From contig OZ025206.1 in NCBI GenBank assembly GCA_964019055.1, positions 5,106,117-5,170,116 of the forward strand: DNA of 64,000 nt, given 5' to 3'. Origin of the DNA: Anthopleura xanthogrammica (lineage: Eukaryota > Cnidaria > Anthozoa > Actiniaria > Actiniidae). The position numbers and the translations under genes were made by a program. The notes beneath the pieces are model-generated. The model did not search any database. It was not told where the DNA came from and saw only the letters and a list, made by a program, of their open reading frames with translations. This document shows positions 38,901 through 43,409 of the stretch, in pieces (within the stretch, counting starts at the first letter, position 1; the number at the start of each line of letters is the position of its first letter).

Positions 38901-41900
38901 AAATATTTCTCATTATCATTTAGTAGTAAAACGAAAATTCGAAATTATTGATGGTATATCTTTGTTACTCTCGCTACTAGCTACTCTCGTCTGCCATTTT
39001 CTAGCCATTTTCTAGGTGACCGGAAGTCTATATTCCACTATGTCGTCATTTGTCAGACGCTCCTGATTGGCTTAGCGGATTCTTCAAAAACCTAGTTTGT
39101 GAAACTAAGGCCGAGTATTTGAAGGAATCATGCTTCAAATCATTGGCTATTATCATGCAAGAAGTTTGAAGAGTTCCTGCCGGGTTTGGAAGTTGTATCT
39201 TTACATGAAAACTCCAGGTGGTATGGTTATGAAAGCCATGCAAGTGAATGGTCATAACAGTATTCTTATATACTACATGACGTCAATGGATTTTCGCTAA
39301 ACTATACAACGTTGGTAGATCTTGCATACCAAATACACCTAGTTCACTGAGTTGCTATACATTTATAGACTAATAATAGAACATTACTAATTTTTTTCAA
39401 GAGAAAATGAAGTAAACGCCGAGCTTTCTCGTATATATATTTAGGCTTGTAACCATCATAGGCATCGTTTTATGCCATTTTAAAAATTATTCATTTTTGA
39501 AGTAACTGTTGAACAAAATCAGTGATACATTTCTAGCTCGCATATGATGGAGCGCGGAGATTCCTTCTCTAGGTTCATTTTTCTTTTGGTTCTTATAATT
39601 ATTCCTCGAAGTACAATGCTGAAATATTCCTAAAGTAGAAAATTGTTGTGCAAATTTATCAAGCAACACAACTCAAAATTATAGTTAACCTAAATATCCA
39701 ATGTTGTTTATATAAGTCATTATTAAATAATTTATTGAAACATCCTCTGCAGCTGGTAACAAATCATTATTCAAATAAGGAAGTCTCTAACTGAAATAAA
39801 TAAACAAATTTTGGATTTTTTTTTTTTTTAAAGAAGTGAATAACTTAGAACTTTCCCGAATTTACCTGAATGCCTGAGCACTGAATGGTTTCACGGCTAT
39901 AGGTTGGAGAAGAAGTTTTCATACGTCACTGAACTTGTTTGGATACTGGGGAATATAACTGAGGGGAATATTGCTAAAAACTTACACCATTAAATAAAAA
40001 AATAATTGCTTATATTACCAAAAGACAAAGAACTGTTGTAAAACGTTTTAAACTGAAAGACTTCTGATTCTTGGTTGTGATAGGATTATTTAGTTCGCAC
40101 GACTGCTTCACTTTTCATCTGTAAGGTAATACTCTATTCCGGGCAACAAAAAAGCCAAGAAAATAACATTTGAAGCCCAAACATTGATAAATATTGGTAT
40201 TAATTATTTTAAGAGAAATTACTAAACAATTCTTGCTTAAGTTATAGATATAGACTGAAAAATATTGTAAAGAGATGATAACTAGCGGTAAGCTGGTGTG
40301 GGCTTCGAAAATATTGTATTTGAAAGCCCATGAAAGTTTTGTGGTAAGAGAAATGTAATTGGTGCCTTGTGAAATCATTTGAGATAATGAGCTTGATAAC
40401 AATTAATTTTGTTTTTATTTTAATCGCAAAACACCTGAAATTTTGTAGTTTAAGCATTTCTTCTTCAGTACTCGTTTCAGGAGTTAATTCTACAGTAACT
40501 TCTCACGTTCTTATTGTGATTTTCATAACTTCAGTTTCTATTGCCTCGTACGGTGAGAAAAATTAAACATCTACTAAAGCTTTTTTCATCTTATTTATCT
40601 TTTCTTCAATGGCTTCAGCATCTTGCTTCCCACATTCTCATTGTTTCTTTTATCACTTTTCGGTCGCCTTGTTTACAAGGAAAAAAATAACAAACGGCGC
40701 TAGTGTTCGCAATTTATTCCTGCTGAGCCGATTTAAAAAAGACCACAATAAGAGCTATTTGTTGATTGGATGCATTGTCATAAAAGTTTTAATGATTTCG
40801 TTTTCTTTTTCACCTTATTGTTCCTAACCGGCGCTTAACAAAATAATATATCTATTCAAGGCCGAAGCAAGGCCAAAAATATTGGGGGGCCCTTGGTCAA
40901 AAGTTTTTGTGGGGTTATATTCTAAAACGCCCTATGTATTAGTAACCGACCTAAAATTTCAATCTTCAATATAAAGTACATCCCGGCCCCTCCTCCTGCT
41001 ACGGCTCTGAGCTAAAGATAACTTAATTGTGTCGAGTCATTCTGACTCTGGTTTTTACTGATATTGAATTTTTTGACTATTAAAGTTAGAAAATCCAGTT
41101 CTGGCCTCAATACTCGTATAGTTATCAGAATCTCGATCGAAGACTCTATCTAGTCAAATTTTATATGAAGAAATTAGGTTTATCATCATTTGGTAGGAAT
41201 ATCTCTAAATATACCAACATTTTTGTTTTGTTTATTTTATTGCAGTTTTCTCTGAAAATAAACTAGATATTACACCATGCAAGATACAGTAAACAATACG
41301 GGGGAAAAAAGAAAAATGTGAAGGAGATGATGATTGAATCAGTAGAAGACGACAACTTTTAGAGAACAAAACGGGGTTAGAGTGAGGACACTCGAACCGT
41401 GAACACTTTGAGGTTTTTTCATACTTTTTTCCTCCTTTATTCCTTGTGTGAATCGATTGGAAATATGATTTATTTTGAATAATAAGATTATTTGAGTTCA
41501 GTGCTTCATTTTCAGAAGGTTTGAAGCAGTAGAAAGTTTATAAAATAAAAAATATAAAAATATAAAGTGTTCATGGTTCGAGTGTCCTCACTGTAAAAAC
41601 AACTAATAAATGGCTAAAAAAACTCTTGAAACTATTAAAAACATTCCTGCAAAGTATATTCTATTCATAAGTATAGTAATATACGGTTATTTCGTATCAT
41701 TACACCTCAGTATTTCATAATTACGCGACCAAATTAACTCATTACAAGACCTCATTCCAAGAGCTCTTTTACTCCGACGAAGGACTAGCGTCCGAAACGT
41801 CAGTAAGTGATCTTTCTTATTTTTTACGGTGTAAAATTTAACTTTTTATCACAACTGTTTCATTCCAAGACCTCTGCCGGAAGCCAAAAACCAAAATGAC

Positions 41901-42093
41901 TCGAATTGTAGCTAGTTATCTAGGTTGCGTAATTATGAAAATGGTATAACTCATCTACTTATAAGATAAAACATGCAGAACTAACATCGATCTTACCGTT
42001 TATAGTGTCGCTTAGTTGTTGACATCTTTCGTTCAGTTTTACAAGTACAGGGCAGGCTAAAAACAGCAGTAATTTTAGAAGGTCCAACTTCAT
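9012..42093 (-). CDS. Secreted multi-domain lectin-type mosaic protein (whole gene, 26 exons, 1,560 aa)
   Basis: Coding exons, 5' to 3' on the minus strand: 42093-41997, 37868-37653, 36467-36214, 35435-35246, 34349-34182, 33314-33214, 32696-32561, 31934-31855, 30764-30568, 29829-29648, 28114-27836, 27086-26925, 26399-26092, 25623-25485, 25030-24983, 24225-23921, 22884-22740, 22482-22408, 21615-21443, 19984-19894, 18727-18363, 16915-16663, 15675-15493, 13076-12900, 11543-11376, 9202-9012. Lengths total 4,683 bases, exactly 1,561 codons, and every junction keeps frame. The protein has a signal peptide but no later membrane segment, so it is probably secreted. Most modules belong to families that bind carbohydrates or cell surfaces, so glycan or microbe recognition, or matrix adhesion, is inferred. 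The exact exon set is inference; the three exons between 22482 and 19894 are the least certain. Confidence 0.8.
9253..9355. repeat. Hairpin repeat next to a minisatellite
   Basis: AAAGTCCGACAATGAGGACT, TGACGGGTTTTCAAAGTCC is followed by its near complement (GGACTTTGAAAACCCGTCAA, GTCCGAATTGGAGG). It sits directly 5' of the 14-bp array. Confidence 0.7.
9369..9550. repeat. Minisatellite, 14-bp unit CTATACGGTAGTGA, about 13 copies
   Basis: The copies are perfect, which suggests a recent expansion. It lies in the last intron of the large mosaic gene, about 170 bases upstream of the final exon. Confidence 0.98.
9713..9980 (+). pseudogene. Broken KIAA1958/ZMYM2-like (Crypton-type) coding fragment
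   Basis: An ATG at 9713 gives MASNEAGSEDEFLPSIKRFR, then KARSKEEEQDTLQTES, and stops at 9850. In another frame the text continues PKATLYKNNLGVNIFKEWRN, then KRENNIAIL. An acidic start followed by 'pk.T.y.nn..vniF.eW...R' is typical of the N-terminal core-binding part of Crypton-derived tyrosine recombinase proteins. The frame change and stop make it a relic. Confidence 0.45.
10575..10665 (-). mobile_element. SINE-like tRNA-derived fragment
   Basis: On the minus strand: CACCGGTCGGCTCAGTTGGA (A-box-like GGCTCAGTTGG), then GTGGGTTCAATTCCCC (B box) spaced as in a tRNA. The fold is too degenerate to call a functional tRNA. Confidence 0.6.
10905..11292. repeat. Second block of the 57-bp satellite, about 7 copies
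   Basis: Same unit and period as at 4324-5402, with variants of its own (TTAGCAATGCCC, CCCATAGG). It follows directly on a SINE-like segment (CACATGTGAGCAGAGTTTGT). Confidence 0.95.
12594..12752 (-). mobile_element. SINE (tRNA-derived)
   Basis: On the minus strand: GGTCCCGGGTTCGAGCCCCG (B box), then GAGTTGAGTTTGTTGGTTCT and CTCCGGGTTCTCCGGTTTAC. Same family as 7408-7570. Confidence 0.7.
12900..15675 (-). CDS. Mosaic gene: C-type lectin module 1 (2 exons)
   Basis: Exons 15675-15493 and 13076-12900 code about residues 1322-1441. Seen: CNKWACYYVIGGNSVFNNAQ ('yy......f..A...C'), CEKFGASLTSI ('C...ga.L..i'), EFSFIKELL ('e..fi..l'), then LKWIDGAKYSYKLNWVN ('.W.DG....y.nW') and STQLSICKRG ('..lC'). 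There is no EPN or QPD triplet, so calcium-dependent sugar binding of the classic type is not supported. The intron holds a TTAA-flanked MITE and a long palindrome. Confidence 0.8.
13342..13805. mobile_element. TTAA-flanked MITE, copy C (464 bp)
   Basis: Left end TTAC then GGTGACTGACTACTTTAG; right end AAAAGTAGTCAGTCACC then TTAA. Internal blocks GGGGTGTCCTGAGCTCGTTT and ATGATCCCTCAATAAAATTT match copies A and B. The left flanking tetramer carries one change. Confidence 0.7.
13838..13925. mobile_element. Half copy of the 'GACCACGTGTCATTC' MITE
   Basis: Reads CAAAGAATCTCATTCTCAAC, AGAATGACACGTGGTCTGAA, then ACATTACGCCCAAGG. It is one arm of the palindrome. Confidence 0.6.
14040..14190. repeat. 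Long hairpin (150 bp)
   Basis: ATTACATGGTCGCGCGGAGA, TACGAATTTTATCTTCGAG and TGATATTATCTCTCAC are followed by their complements, closing at CATGTAAT. A related boundary motif recurs to 14390, suggesting a larger composite element. Confidence 0.75.
15033..15160. repeat. (CAT/CAC)n microsatellite
   Basis: Degenerate trinucleotide run. Open reading frames across it are artefacts of the repeat. Confidence 0.9.
15180..15295. repeat. Short palindromic element
   Basis: TGTATGTAATATATACAACA and GTGTTGTATCAGATATACAA are mirrored by TTGTATATCTGATACAACAC and TATTGTATATTACTTATG. Confidence 0.75.
16210..16590 (+). mobile_element. SINE body followed by degraded 57-bp satellite units
   Basis: GGGTTTGATTCCCAGACTCA (B box) lies about 90 bases upstream of TTCGATCTACGAGTTAGCCG, TGCCCTGACTTTGATCAGCC and two more imperfect 57-bp units. 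This copy links the SINE and the satellite in one stretch. Confidence 0.65.
16663..18727 (-). CDS. Mosaic gene: fibrinogen-related (FReD) module (2 exons)
   Basis: Exons 18727-18363 and 16915-16663 code about residues 1116-1321. Seen: SCYNHLMNGNTKSGYYSI ('C...l..G....G.Y.i'), VYCDMETNGGGWTIIQKRFN (the diagnostic 'vyCDM.t.gGGWtviQrR.dGs'), VNFFRDWRSYVDGFGS, GEHWIGN, LETFNGE, then GDIGDSLSALNGVPFSTWDK, GWWNN, and SEMKVRP ('..MkirP'). The domain looks intact. In this family FReDs include ficolins and tachylectins, which bind acetylated sugars through a pocket in the C-terminal half. Whether the binding residues are kept needs an alignment. Confidence 0.92.
17128..17288. mobile_element. Palindromic MITE ('GGTTCACACTGGCGACGCAAGC')
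   Basis: Left arm GGTTCACACTGGCGACGCAA, GCATAAGCATAAC; right arm GTGCTTATGCTTACGTTGCT, AGTGTGAACCAGGC. A diverged relative is at 22045-22237. Confidence 0.75.
17594..17760. mobile_element. Palindromic MITE ('ATAGCCCACTTTCGATA'), copy 1
   Basis: Left arm ATAGCCCACTTTCGATACTC, TGGTTGAGTGATCACGCACA; the right arm is the complement ending at GTTGGCTAT. Other copies: 28229-28395 (full) and 25919-26000 (half). Confidence 0.85.
17905..17955 (-). mobile_element. tRNA-like head fragment
   Basis: On the minus strand: CTCCAGTAGCTCAGTGGTAG, AGCGTCCGACTGG, a clear tRNA D-arm and A box. No B box follows, so it is a broken SINE head and not a tRNA gene. Confidence 0.6.
18760..19100. repeat. Degenerate tandem repeat of GAATGATTGA/CTGATGGTTGAAT units
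   Basis: Overlapping blocks of roughly 110 bases (GGAATGGCTGATGGTTGAAT, GACAGAAATCATGACTGATT) repeat about three times with smaller internal repeats. Confidence 0.85.
19183..19345. mobile_element. Palindromic MITE ('GAATAACTGTTGTTCTGG'), copy 1
   Basis: Left arm ATATGGCGACCAATTTGAAT, AACTGTTGTTCTGGACTGAC; the right arm is the complement ending CGATTCGGTGTA. A second copy is at 55936-56087. Confidence 0.85.
19388..19660. repeat. Palindromic element with 'GCATGCGCAGTGCGTTTTTCAC' ends
   Basis: GTGAAAAACGCACTGCGCAT, GCTCGGAAGTTCG is mirrored 240 bases later by GAACTTCCGAGCATGCGCAG, TGCGTTTTTCAC. Confidence 0.75.
19894..22482 (-). CDS. Mosaic gene: unassigned module (3 exons)
   Basis: Exons 22482-22408, 21615-21443 and 19984-19894 code about residues 1003-1115. 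They were found by looking for exons that restore phase between the third F5/8C and the FReD. All three have consensus acceptors and donors, and phases 1-1, 1-0, 0-1 chain exactly. The reading includes ENPKFSIVGPVFKKRG, then SCPKCSRQLLVSMPG, VHYTCNYIDVNVS, then VLGSYCGTLPPNPADIQNIE. Several cysteines are present, but I recognise no family. Part of 21240-21640 could instead be a decayed repeat. Confidence 0.45.
20108..20575. repeat. Minisatellite, 95-bp unit, about 5 copies
   Basis: TTTCCTTCTTATTCACTTGT begins copies at 20108, 20203, 20298, 20393 and 20490. The units include CCAACTAGTAACCGCTAGTC. Confidence 0.95.
20715..20980. repeat. (TCA)n microsatellite with ACC interruptions
   Basis: A 265-bp run. 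The long Ser or Met open frames here are repeat artefacts. Confidence 0.97.
22045..22237. mobile_element. Diverged palindromic MITE related to 17128-17288
   Basis: AAGCCTGGTTCTTTGCCAAT, AGAGACGCAAGC on the left; GGCTTGCATCGCTAGTGAGA, AAGTACCAGGCTTA on the right. Confidence 0.6.
22740..24225 (-). CDS. Mosaic gene: F5/8 type C module 3 (2 exons)
   Basis: Exons 24225-23921 and 22884-22740 code about residues 853-1002. Seen: DCDFPLGLENGKVAD ('C..plG.e.g.i.d'), IHLSAST, FLMITFVEKVFLTAVATQGS ('fl.i......ltav.TQG'), then ANADANTRVKHII, FEKRYLRIHPKTW ('R.lRi.P..w') and GIALRAEVYGC. This is a complete discoidin domain. The intron contains a copy of the inverted-repeat element also found at 6358-7228. 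Confidence 0.9.
22935..23110 (-). mobile_element. SINE fragment and short hairpin
   Basis: GCCGGATTGAACCCAAGAGC is a reverse B box, followed by GAGAAGCGGTGCATTAGCAG as in the 7408 SINE. Downstream, GAGACATGAGGTGAGCTTGC mirrors GCAAGGTCACCTCACGTCTC. Confidence 0.5.
23257..23733. mobile_element. Inverted-repeat element with captured coding exon, copy B
   Basis: Shares TTATAACCCAACGATGAATT, GGGTCACGTGCAGGACGGGT and, at the right, GACCATTTCTCATCCTCGGA, CATTATCAGCCGATATCCCA with 6358-7228. The open stretch encoding TRFLQTSESKIQRLV is kept. Confidence 0.65.
24384..24630. mobile_element. Palindromic MITE ('TATAGAGCTGTTAAGTTGTGACG')
   Basis: TATAGAGCTGTTAAGTTGTG, ACGTATTTCCGGGTCC is mirrored by GGACCCGGAAGTCG and ATGTCACACTTAAAAGCTCT, ATA. 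A related right half ends at 29365 (CACAACTTAACAGCTCTATA). Confidence 0.65.
24712..24953. mobile_element. Palindromic MITE built from AATAAGCGCCGC repeats
   Basis: Left end CGTATTTACTCGAATAAGCG, CC; right end GGCGCTTATTCGAGTAAATA, CG. The interior carries five more copies of (A)ATAAGCGCCGC in one orientation, an unusual mix of tandem and inverted repeats. Confidence 0.8.
24983..25030 (-). CDS. Mosaic gene: 16-residue linker exon
   Basis: A 48-base exon between GTACAG| and AAAAG|GTACGT codes EDDHPIQTIEPTTLPK. It is acidic, then Thr/Pro-rich, like an extended O-glycosylated stalk between two F5/8C modules. It is phase 1-1, so it could be skipped without changing frame. With so little sequence, the evidence is the two splice sites and the phase match. 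Confidence 0.55.
25485..26399 (-). CDS. Mosaic gene: F5/8 type C module 2 (2 exons)
   Basis: Exons 26399-26092 and 25623-25485 code about residues 688-836. Seen: GCNRPL start, PYPDDVWPFLQVDIEEIVFL ('W.p......yLqvDl'), TAIGTRGG, VKSFQLRYTFGGKAW ('v.sf.l.yS..g..W'), then NWDANTVVTNQL ('gN.d.ntvv.n.l'), VRSVRIVPL and LELYGC. Both ends of the discoidin domain, including the bracketing cysteines, are present. The split is phase 0 inside the module and phase 1 at both borders. Two palindromic elements occupy the intron. Confidence 0.9.
25746..25922. mobile_element. Palindromic MITE ('GACCACGTGTCATTC'), full copy
   Basis: Left arm GACCTCATCGGCTTGGGTGT, AATGTTGTCCCATTTCAGAC; the right arm is its complement, ending AAGCCGATGTGGTC. 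It abuts a half copy of the 'ATAGCCCACTTTCG' family at 25919. Confidence 0.85.
26745..26910. repeat. Palindromic element
   Basis: AATGACATGACTTTTGTCGT, GCATATTATTTATTTGTGGC is mirrored by CCACAAATAAACAATATGCT and AAAAGTCATGTTATTGTC. Confidence 0.7.
26925..27086 (-). CDS. Mosaic gene: fibronectin type II module (1 exon)
   Basis: One exon, about residues 634-687. The reading contains CCVFPFVYKGVTYTSC, then WCSLTRNLDVDHEWGYC, the full fibronectin type II pattern (C.FPF.y.g..y..C......WC.t...d.d..WgyC). Family members bind collagen or glycan; the mannose receptor carries one beside C-type lectin domains. The module is bounded by phase-1 introns on both sides and sits between the half laminin-G-like exon and an F5/8C module. 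A palindromic repeat lies just past its donor. Confidence 0.85.
27240..27405 (-). mobile_element. SINE (tRNA-derived)
   Basis: GAGTCCAGGAATCGAACCCG (reverse B box) with GGAGGGAGGAAAATCAGAGA and CTCAAATCAAGTGAACCGAA. Same family as 7408 and 12594. Confidence 0.65.
27836..28114 (-). CDS. Mosaic gene: half laminin-G-like module (1 exon)
   Basis: This exon codes about residues 541-633. It opens HWWKFDKVVSNKIIDNRNKV, typical of the first strand of a laminin-G-like domain, and includes CPGGITIAYWLHLSKNPKAM ('isvsfWlk'). It stops at ALENDI, before the second half (W.H....) that the fold normally needs. The donor GATATAG|GTACTT is chosen because it alone gives the phase the next exon requires. Either a second-half exon was lost or missed, or the module is truncated. 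Confidence 0.6.
28229..28395. mobile_element. Palindromic MITE ('ATAGCCCACTTTCGATA'), copy 2
   Basis: ATAGCCCACTTTCGATATTC, TGGTTGAGTGATCAAGCACA and the complementary arm ending ATCGAAAGTGGGCTAT. Very similar to 17594-17760. Confidence 0.88.
29648..31934 (-). CDS. Mosaic gene: ILEI/FAM3 (PANDER-like) module (3 exons)
   Basis: Exons 31934-31855, 30764-30568 and 29829-29648 code about residues 388-540. The reading gives VNVRVVTEGLSDPG, then GHNIVVVEPSNGHVTSSRSF ('rGinvvvid..tG.v..srsFdt'), then MADYLKSIDERFIIVIAVKG ('l..fi..i..g.iv.vaV.d'), then DTAEALYRIGA and CSWILIGRNGS ('swvfvG.kg'). These are the hallmarks of the ILEI/FAM3 fold found in FAM3 cytokines, CEMIP and the POMGnT1 stem. The short first exon was found because phase required it, and it supplied exactly the missing N-terminal strand, which supports the model. 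Confidence 0.75.
29932..30124. repeat. Tandem repeat, 69-bp unit, about 2.8 copies
   Basis: CTGCCGCTCGGGGACTGGAC begins copies at 29932, 30001 and 30070. The length is a multiple of three, so frames stay open through it, but it lies in an intron and opposite to the gene. Confidence 0.95.
32010..32355. mobile_element. Two neighbouring palindromes: 'TTCTTACTGCGCATGC' hairpin and 'CTCGAACCATGAACAC' MITE
   Basis: CGTTCTTACTGCGCATGCTC mirrors GAACATGCGCAGTAAGAAGA at 32010-32065. From about 32125 to 32355, GGCACTCGAACCATGAACAC mirrors GTGTCCACGGTTAGAGTACC. The second family has another copy at 41393-41592. Confidence 0.65.
32561..34349 (-). CDS. Mosaic gene: F5/8 type C (discoidin) module 1 (3 exons)
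   Basis: Exons 34349-34182, 33314-33214 and 32696-32561 code about residues 253-387. Seen: CPLMQG at the start, KKAWCAKENENGTFLQIQFG (W..........yLqvdfG), then VKKLALSSSTDGVKWSTDYE (the '.L..S.DG..W' strand), then FRVDLPRPVEARYLRVHPLN ('R.lRi.P'). The usual closing Cys is absent and the module ends LKLFAFQI, so it is somewhat diverged. Unlike the two later F5/8C modules, which use two exons, this one uses three. Discoidin domains bind lipids, glycans or collagen. Confidence 0.8.
33035..33117. repeat. Hairpin ('GGCCATGTTGGTGG')
   Basis: GTGGCCATGTTGGTGGTCAT mirrors TACCACCAACATGGCCGC around an AT-rich loop. Confidence 0.75.
34955..35190 (+). mobile_element. SINE with a satellite-like 3' tail
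   Basis: GGGTTTCAGATTCCTGGACT (B box), then GTGTGAGTAGAGTTTGTGAG, TCCCCCCCCCCTCCCTAAAC, then ATTCGATCTCTGAATTACCC and GACTTTGATCAACCTAGATC. The tail is one diverged unit of the 57-bp satellite. Confidence 0.65.
35246..37868 (-). CDS. Mosaic gene: laminin-G/concanavalin-like module (3 exons)
   Basis: Exons 37868-37653, 36467-36214 and 35435-35246 code about residues 33-252. Visible family features are the opening HFWPLE strand, VSFWLKPYNTLD in the middle, IWSHIGIIWANGVLNLYVNG (the typical 'W.H.a.tw..g.l.lYvNG' core) and MYTDLAIWYQGLSDDQMYEA near the end ('DlaIWyraLs..ei'). Phases are 1, 1, 0, 1 across the exons. The intron after the first exon begins about 60 bp from a large pentanucleotide array. 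This fits the laminin G/pentraxin fold; the ligand is unknown. Confidence 0.75.
36033..36122. repeat. Hairpin ('CGCTTCCGGTTTCCG')
   Basis: GGCGCTTCCGGTTTCCGG mirrors CCGGAAACCGGAAGTGCC-type sequence around a 7-base loop, with flanking CCTCCTGAGCAGC and GCTGCGCAGGAGG also paired. Confidence 0.75.
36565..36830. repeat. (ATTC)n/(ATTG)n microsatellite
   Basis: Alternating ATTC and GATT tetramer blocks that recur in the order ATTC, TTTATTTGATTG three times. It lies 100 bases upstream of the acceptor at 36467. Confidence 0.97.
37071..37595. repeat. (TGTTG/CGTTG)n pentanucleotide array, 525 bp
   Basis: About 105 pentamers, TGTTG or CGTTG, with rare variants. It ends about 58 bases from the 5' splice site at 37653. 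All long open frames over it are artefacts. Confidence 0.98.
37997..38207. mobile_element. Palindromic MITE ('AAAGTGCCTATGACACATCTGA'), full copy
   Basis: Left arm TTTAAAGTGCCTATGACACA, TCTGACAATATTCTCAG; the right arm is the complement ending GTCATAGGCACTTTAA. The body includes GAGGTGAGCTGTTG mirrored by CAACAGCTCACCTC. Confidence 0.88.
38224..38857. mobile_element. TTAA-flanked MITE, copy B (634 bp)
   Basis: TTAA then GGTGACTGCCTACTTTTGAA; right end CAAAAGTAGCCAGTCACC then TTAA. It begins 17 bases after the neighbouring palindrome ends. Confidence 0.85.
41393..41592. mobile_element. Palindromic MITE ('AGTGAGGACACTCGAACC')
   Basis: GAGTGAGGACACTCGAACCG, TGAACACTTT mirrors AAAGTGTTCATGGTTCGAGT, GTCCTCACTG. 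It lies in the first intron of the mosaic gene. Confidence 0.8.
41997..42093 (-). CDS. First coding exon of the mosaic gene: signal peptide
   Basis: The ATG at 42093 opens a 32-residue segment with a basic N-terminus (MKLDLLK), a leucine-rich hydrophobic core and a short polar tail (NERCQQLSDTING). This is a typical secretory signal peptide. The exon ends at a good donor (ACG|GTAAGA) with one base left over, which joins in frame to the laminin-G-like exon at 37868. The intron between them is about 4.1 kb and contains two inverted-repeat elements. Confidence 0.75.
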
Positions 42094-42654
42094 CCTGATA
42101 GAGTCGTGCTACAACTTGCCATAATTTTTATCTGACTCGTAAAAACGTATATTCTGGTAAGAAAAGAAGTCGTACTTTAGGTAAATTATTGAGTTAACGC
42201 TATTTGCGTGATGAGTGCTAGCATTAAAGTTTAAAGACTTCTTCTTTAACAAAAGGAATCTATGGTCTAATAGTAGCCAATGATAACTACTCACTCGTAA
42301 GACCGCTGACTCCTTTAGTTTGAGCACCGATCGTGATCGAGTTCTTGACTTATAATCAAAGAAAATAAATCATCAGCTGTAACAGTAATAGTAATAGTAG
42401 TATTAGTAGAATAGAGTCAGTAGTTTAGGCCTCGCACAACTTGGGGCCGGATTTTTGATGTGTTTTGACTGCGCAAAGGATACGCAAGGGCTACGTATAT
42501 ACCTAATTGATTATTCATGTATTGTCAAGGATACGTTGACTGTTACATCGTTATGCAATAGACAGTAGACCATTTCACGGTTGTCGTCGCTCAACCTCAG
42601 CCTCGATAGTGTGTAATATATGTAATAATATATTCTCTAGAATTTGACTACTTG
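42094..42654. other. Intergenic, probable promoter side of the mosaic gene
   Basis: Between the signal-peptide ATG (minus) and the hexamer array. No open coding sequence or clear core promoter motif is visible. Confidence 0.4.
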
Positions 42655-42689
42655 GGGCAGTGGCAGTGGCGGTGGCAGTGGCGGTGGCA

Positions 42690-42720
<31 letters not shown>

Positions 42721-42941
42721 TGGCGGTGGCGGTGGCAGTGGCAGTGGCGGTGGCAGTGGCAGTGGCGGTGGCAGTGGCGGTGGCGGTGGCAGTGGCAGTG
42801 GCGGTGGCAGTGGCAGTGGCGGTGGCAGGGGCGGTGGCGGTGGCAGTGGCGGTGGCAGTGGCGGTGGCAGTGGCGGTGGCAGTGGCGGTGGCAGTGGCAG
42901 TGGCGGTGGCAGTGGCGGTGGCAGTGGCGGTGGCAGTGGCG

Positions 42942-42996
<55 letters not shown>

Positions 42997-43025
42997 TGGC
43001 GGTGGCGGTGGCGGTGGCGGTGGCG

Positions 43026-43056
<31 letters not shown>

Positions 43057-43142
43057 TGGCAGTGGCAGTGGCGGTGGCAGTGGCAGTGGAGGTGGCAGTG
43101 GCAGTGGCGGTGGCAGTGGCGGTGGCAGTGGCAGTGGCGGAG
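42655..43142. repeat. (GGTGGC/AGTGGC)n hexamer array, about 488 bp
   Basis: About 81 hexamers, GGTGGC or AGTGGC, with only two other variants. The plus strand contains no run without G-pairs and almost no C outside GGC. It is translatable in all frames of both strands, hence spurious Ala-Val, Gly-Ser, Pro-Leu and Cys-His 'proteins'. It lies midway between divergent genes. Confidence 0.98.
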
Positions 43143-43409
43143 AGGTAGTTGCGAATAAAGACTGACCTGAATATAATATACTGGCTTTCTGGGAAGGCAG
43201 TTCACCCCCGTATGTCAGGGTTCGTTGGTATTTCCACAAAATGACAAAAGGATGAACGAGAGATATCTCAAATATAGAAAAGAGATGGGTGTAAATACAC
43301 CTCCCCCCTTCCTTCCCCCTCATTATCGGCCAAGTTAGTTCATCTTGGTTGGGTTCCCTGTGTAAAACGAAGACTAAGGCCCATTCTCCAACGTTTTATG
43401 CTCGACAAA

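Noticed and set aside
42637..43323. Long open frames coding poly-Pro/Leu, Gly/Ser, Ala/Val, Trp/Gln and His/Arg/Cys proteins
   Set aside because: They all arise from the (R)GTGGC hexamer array, which is open in every frame of both strands.
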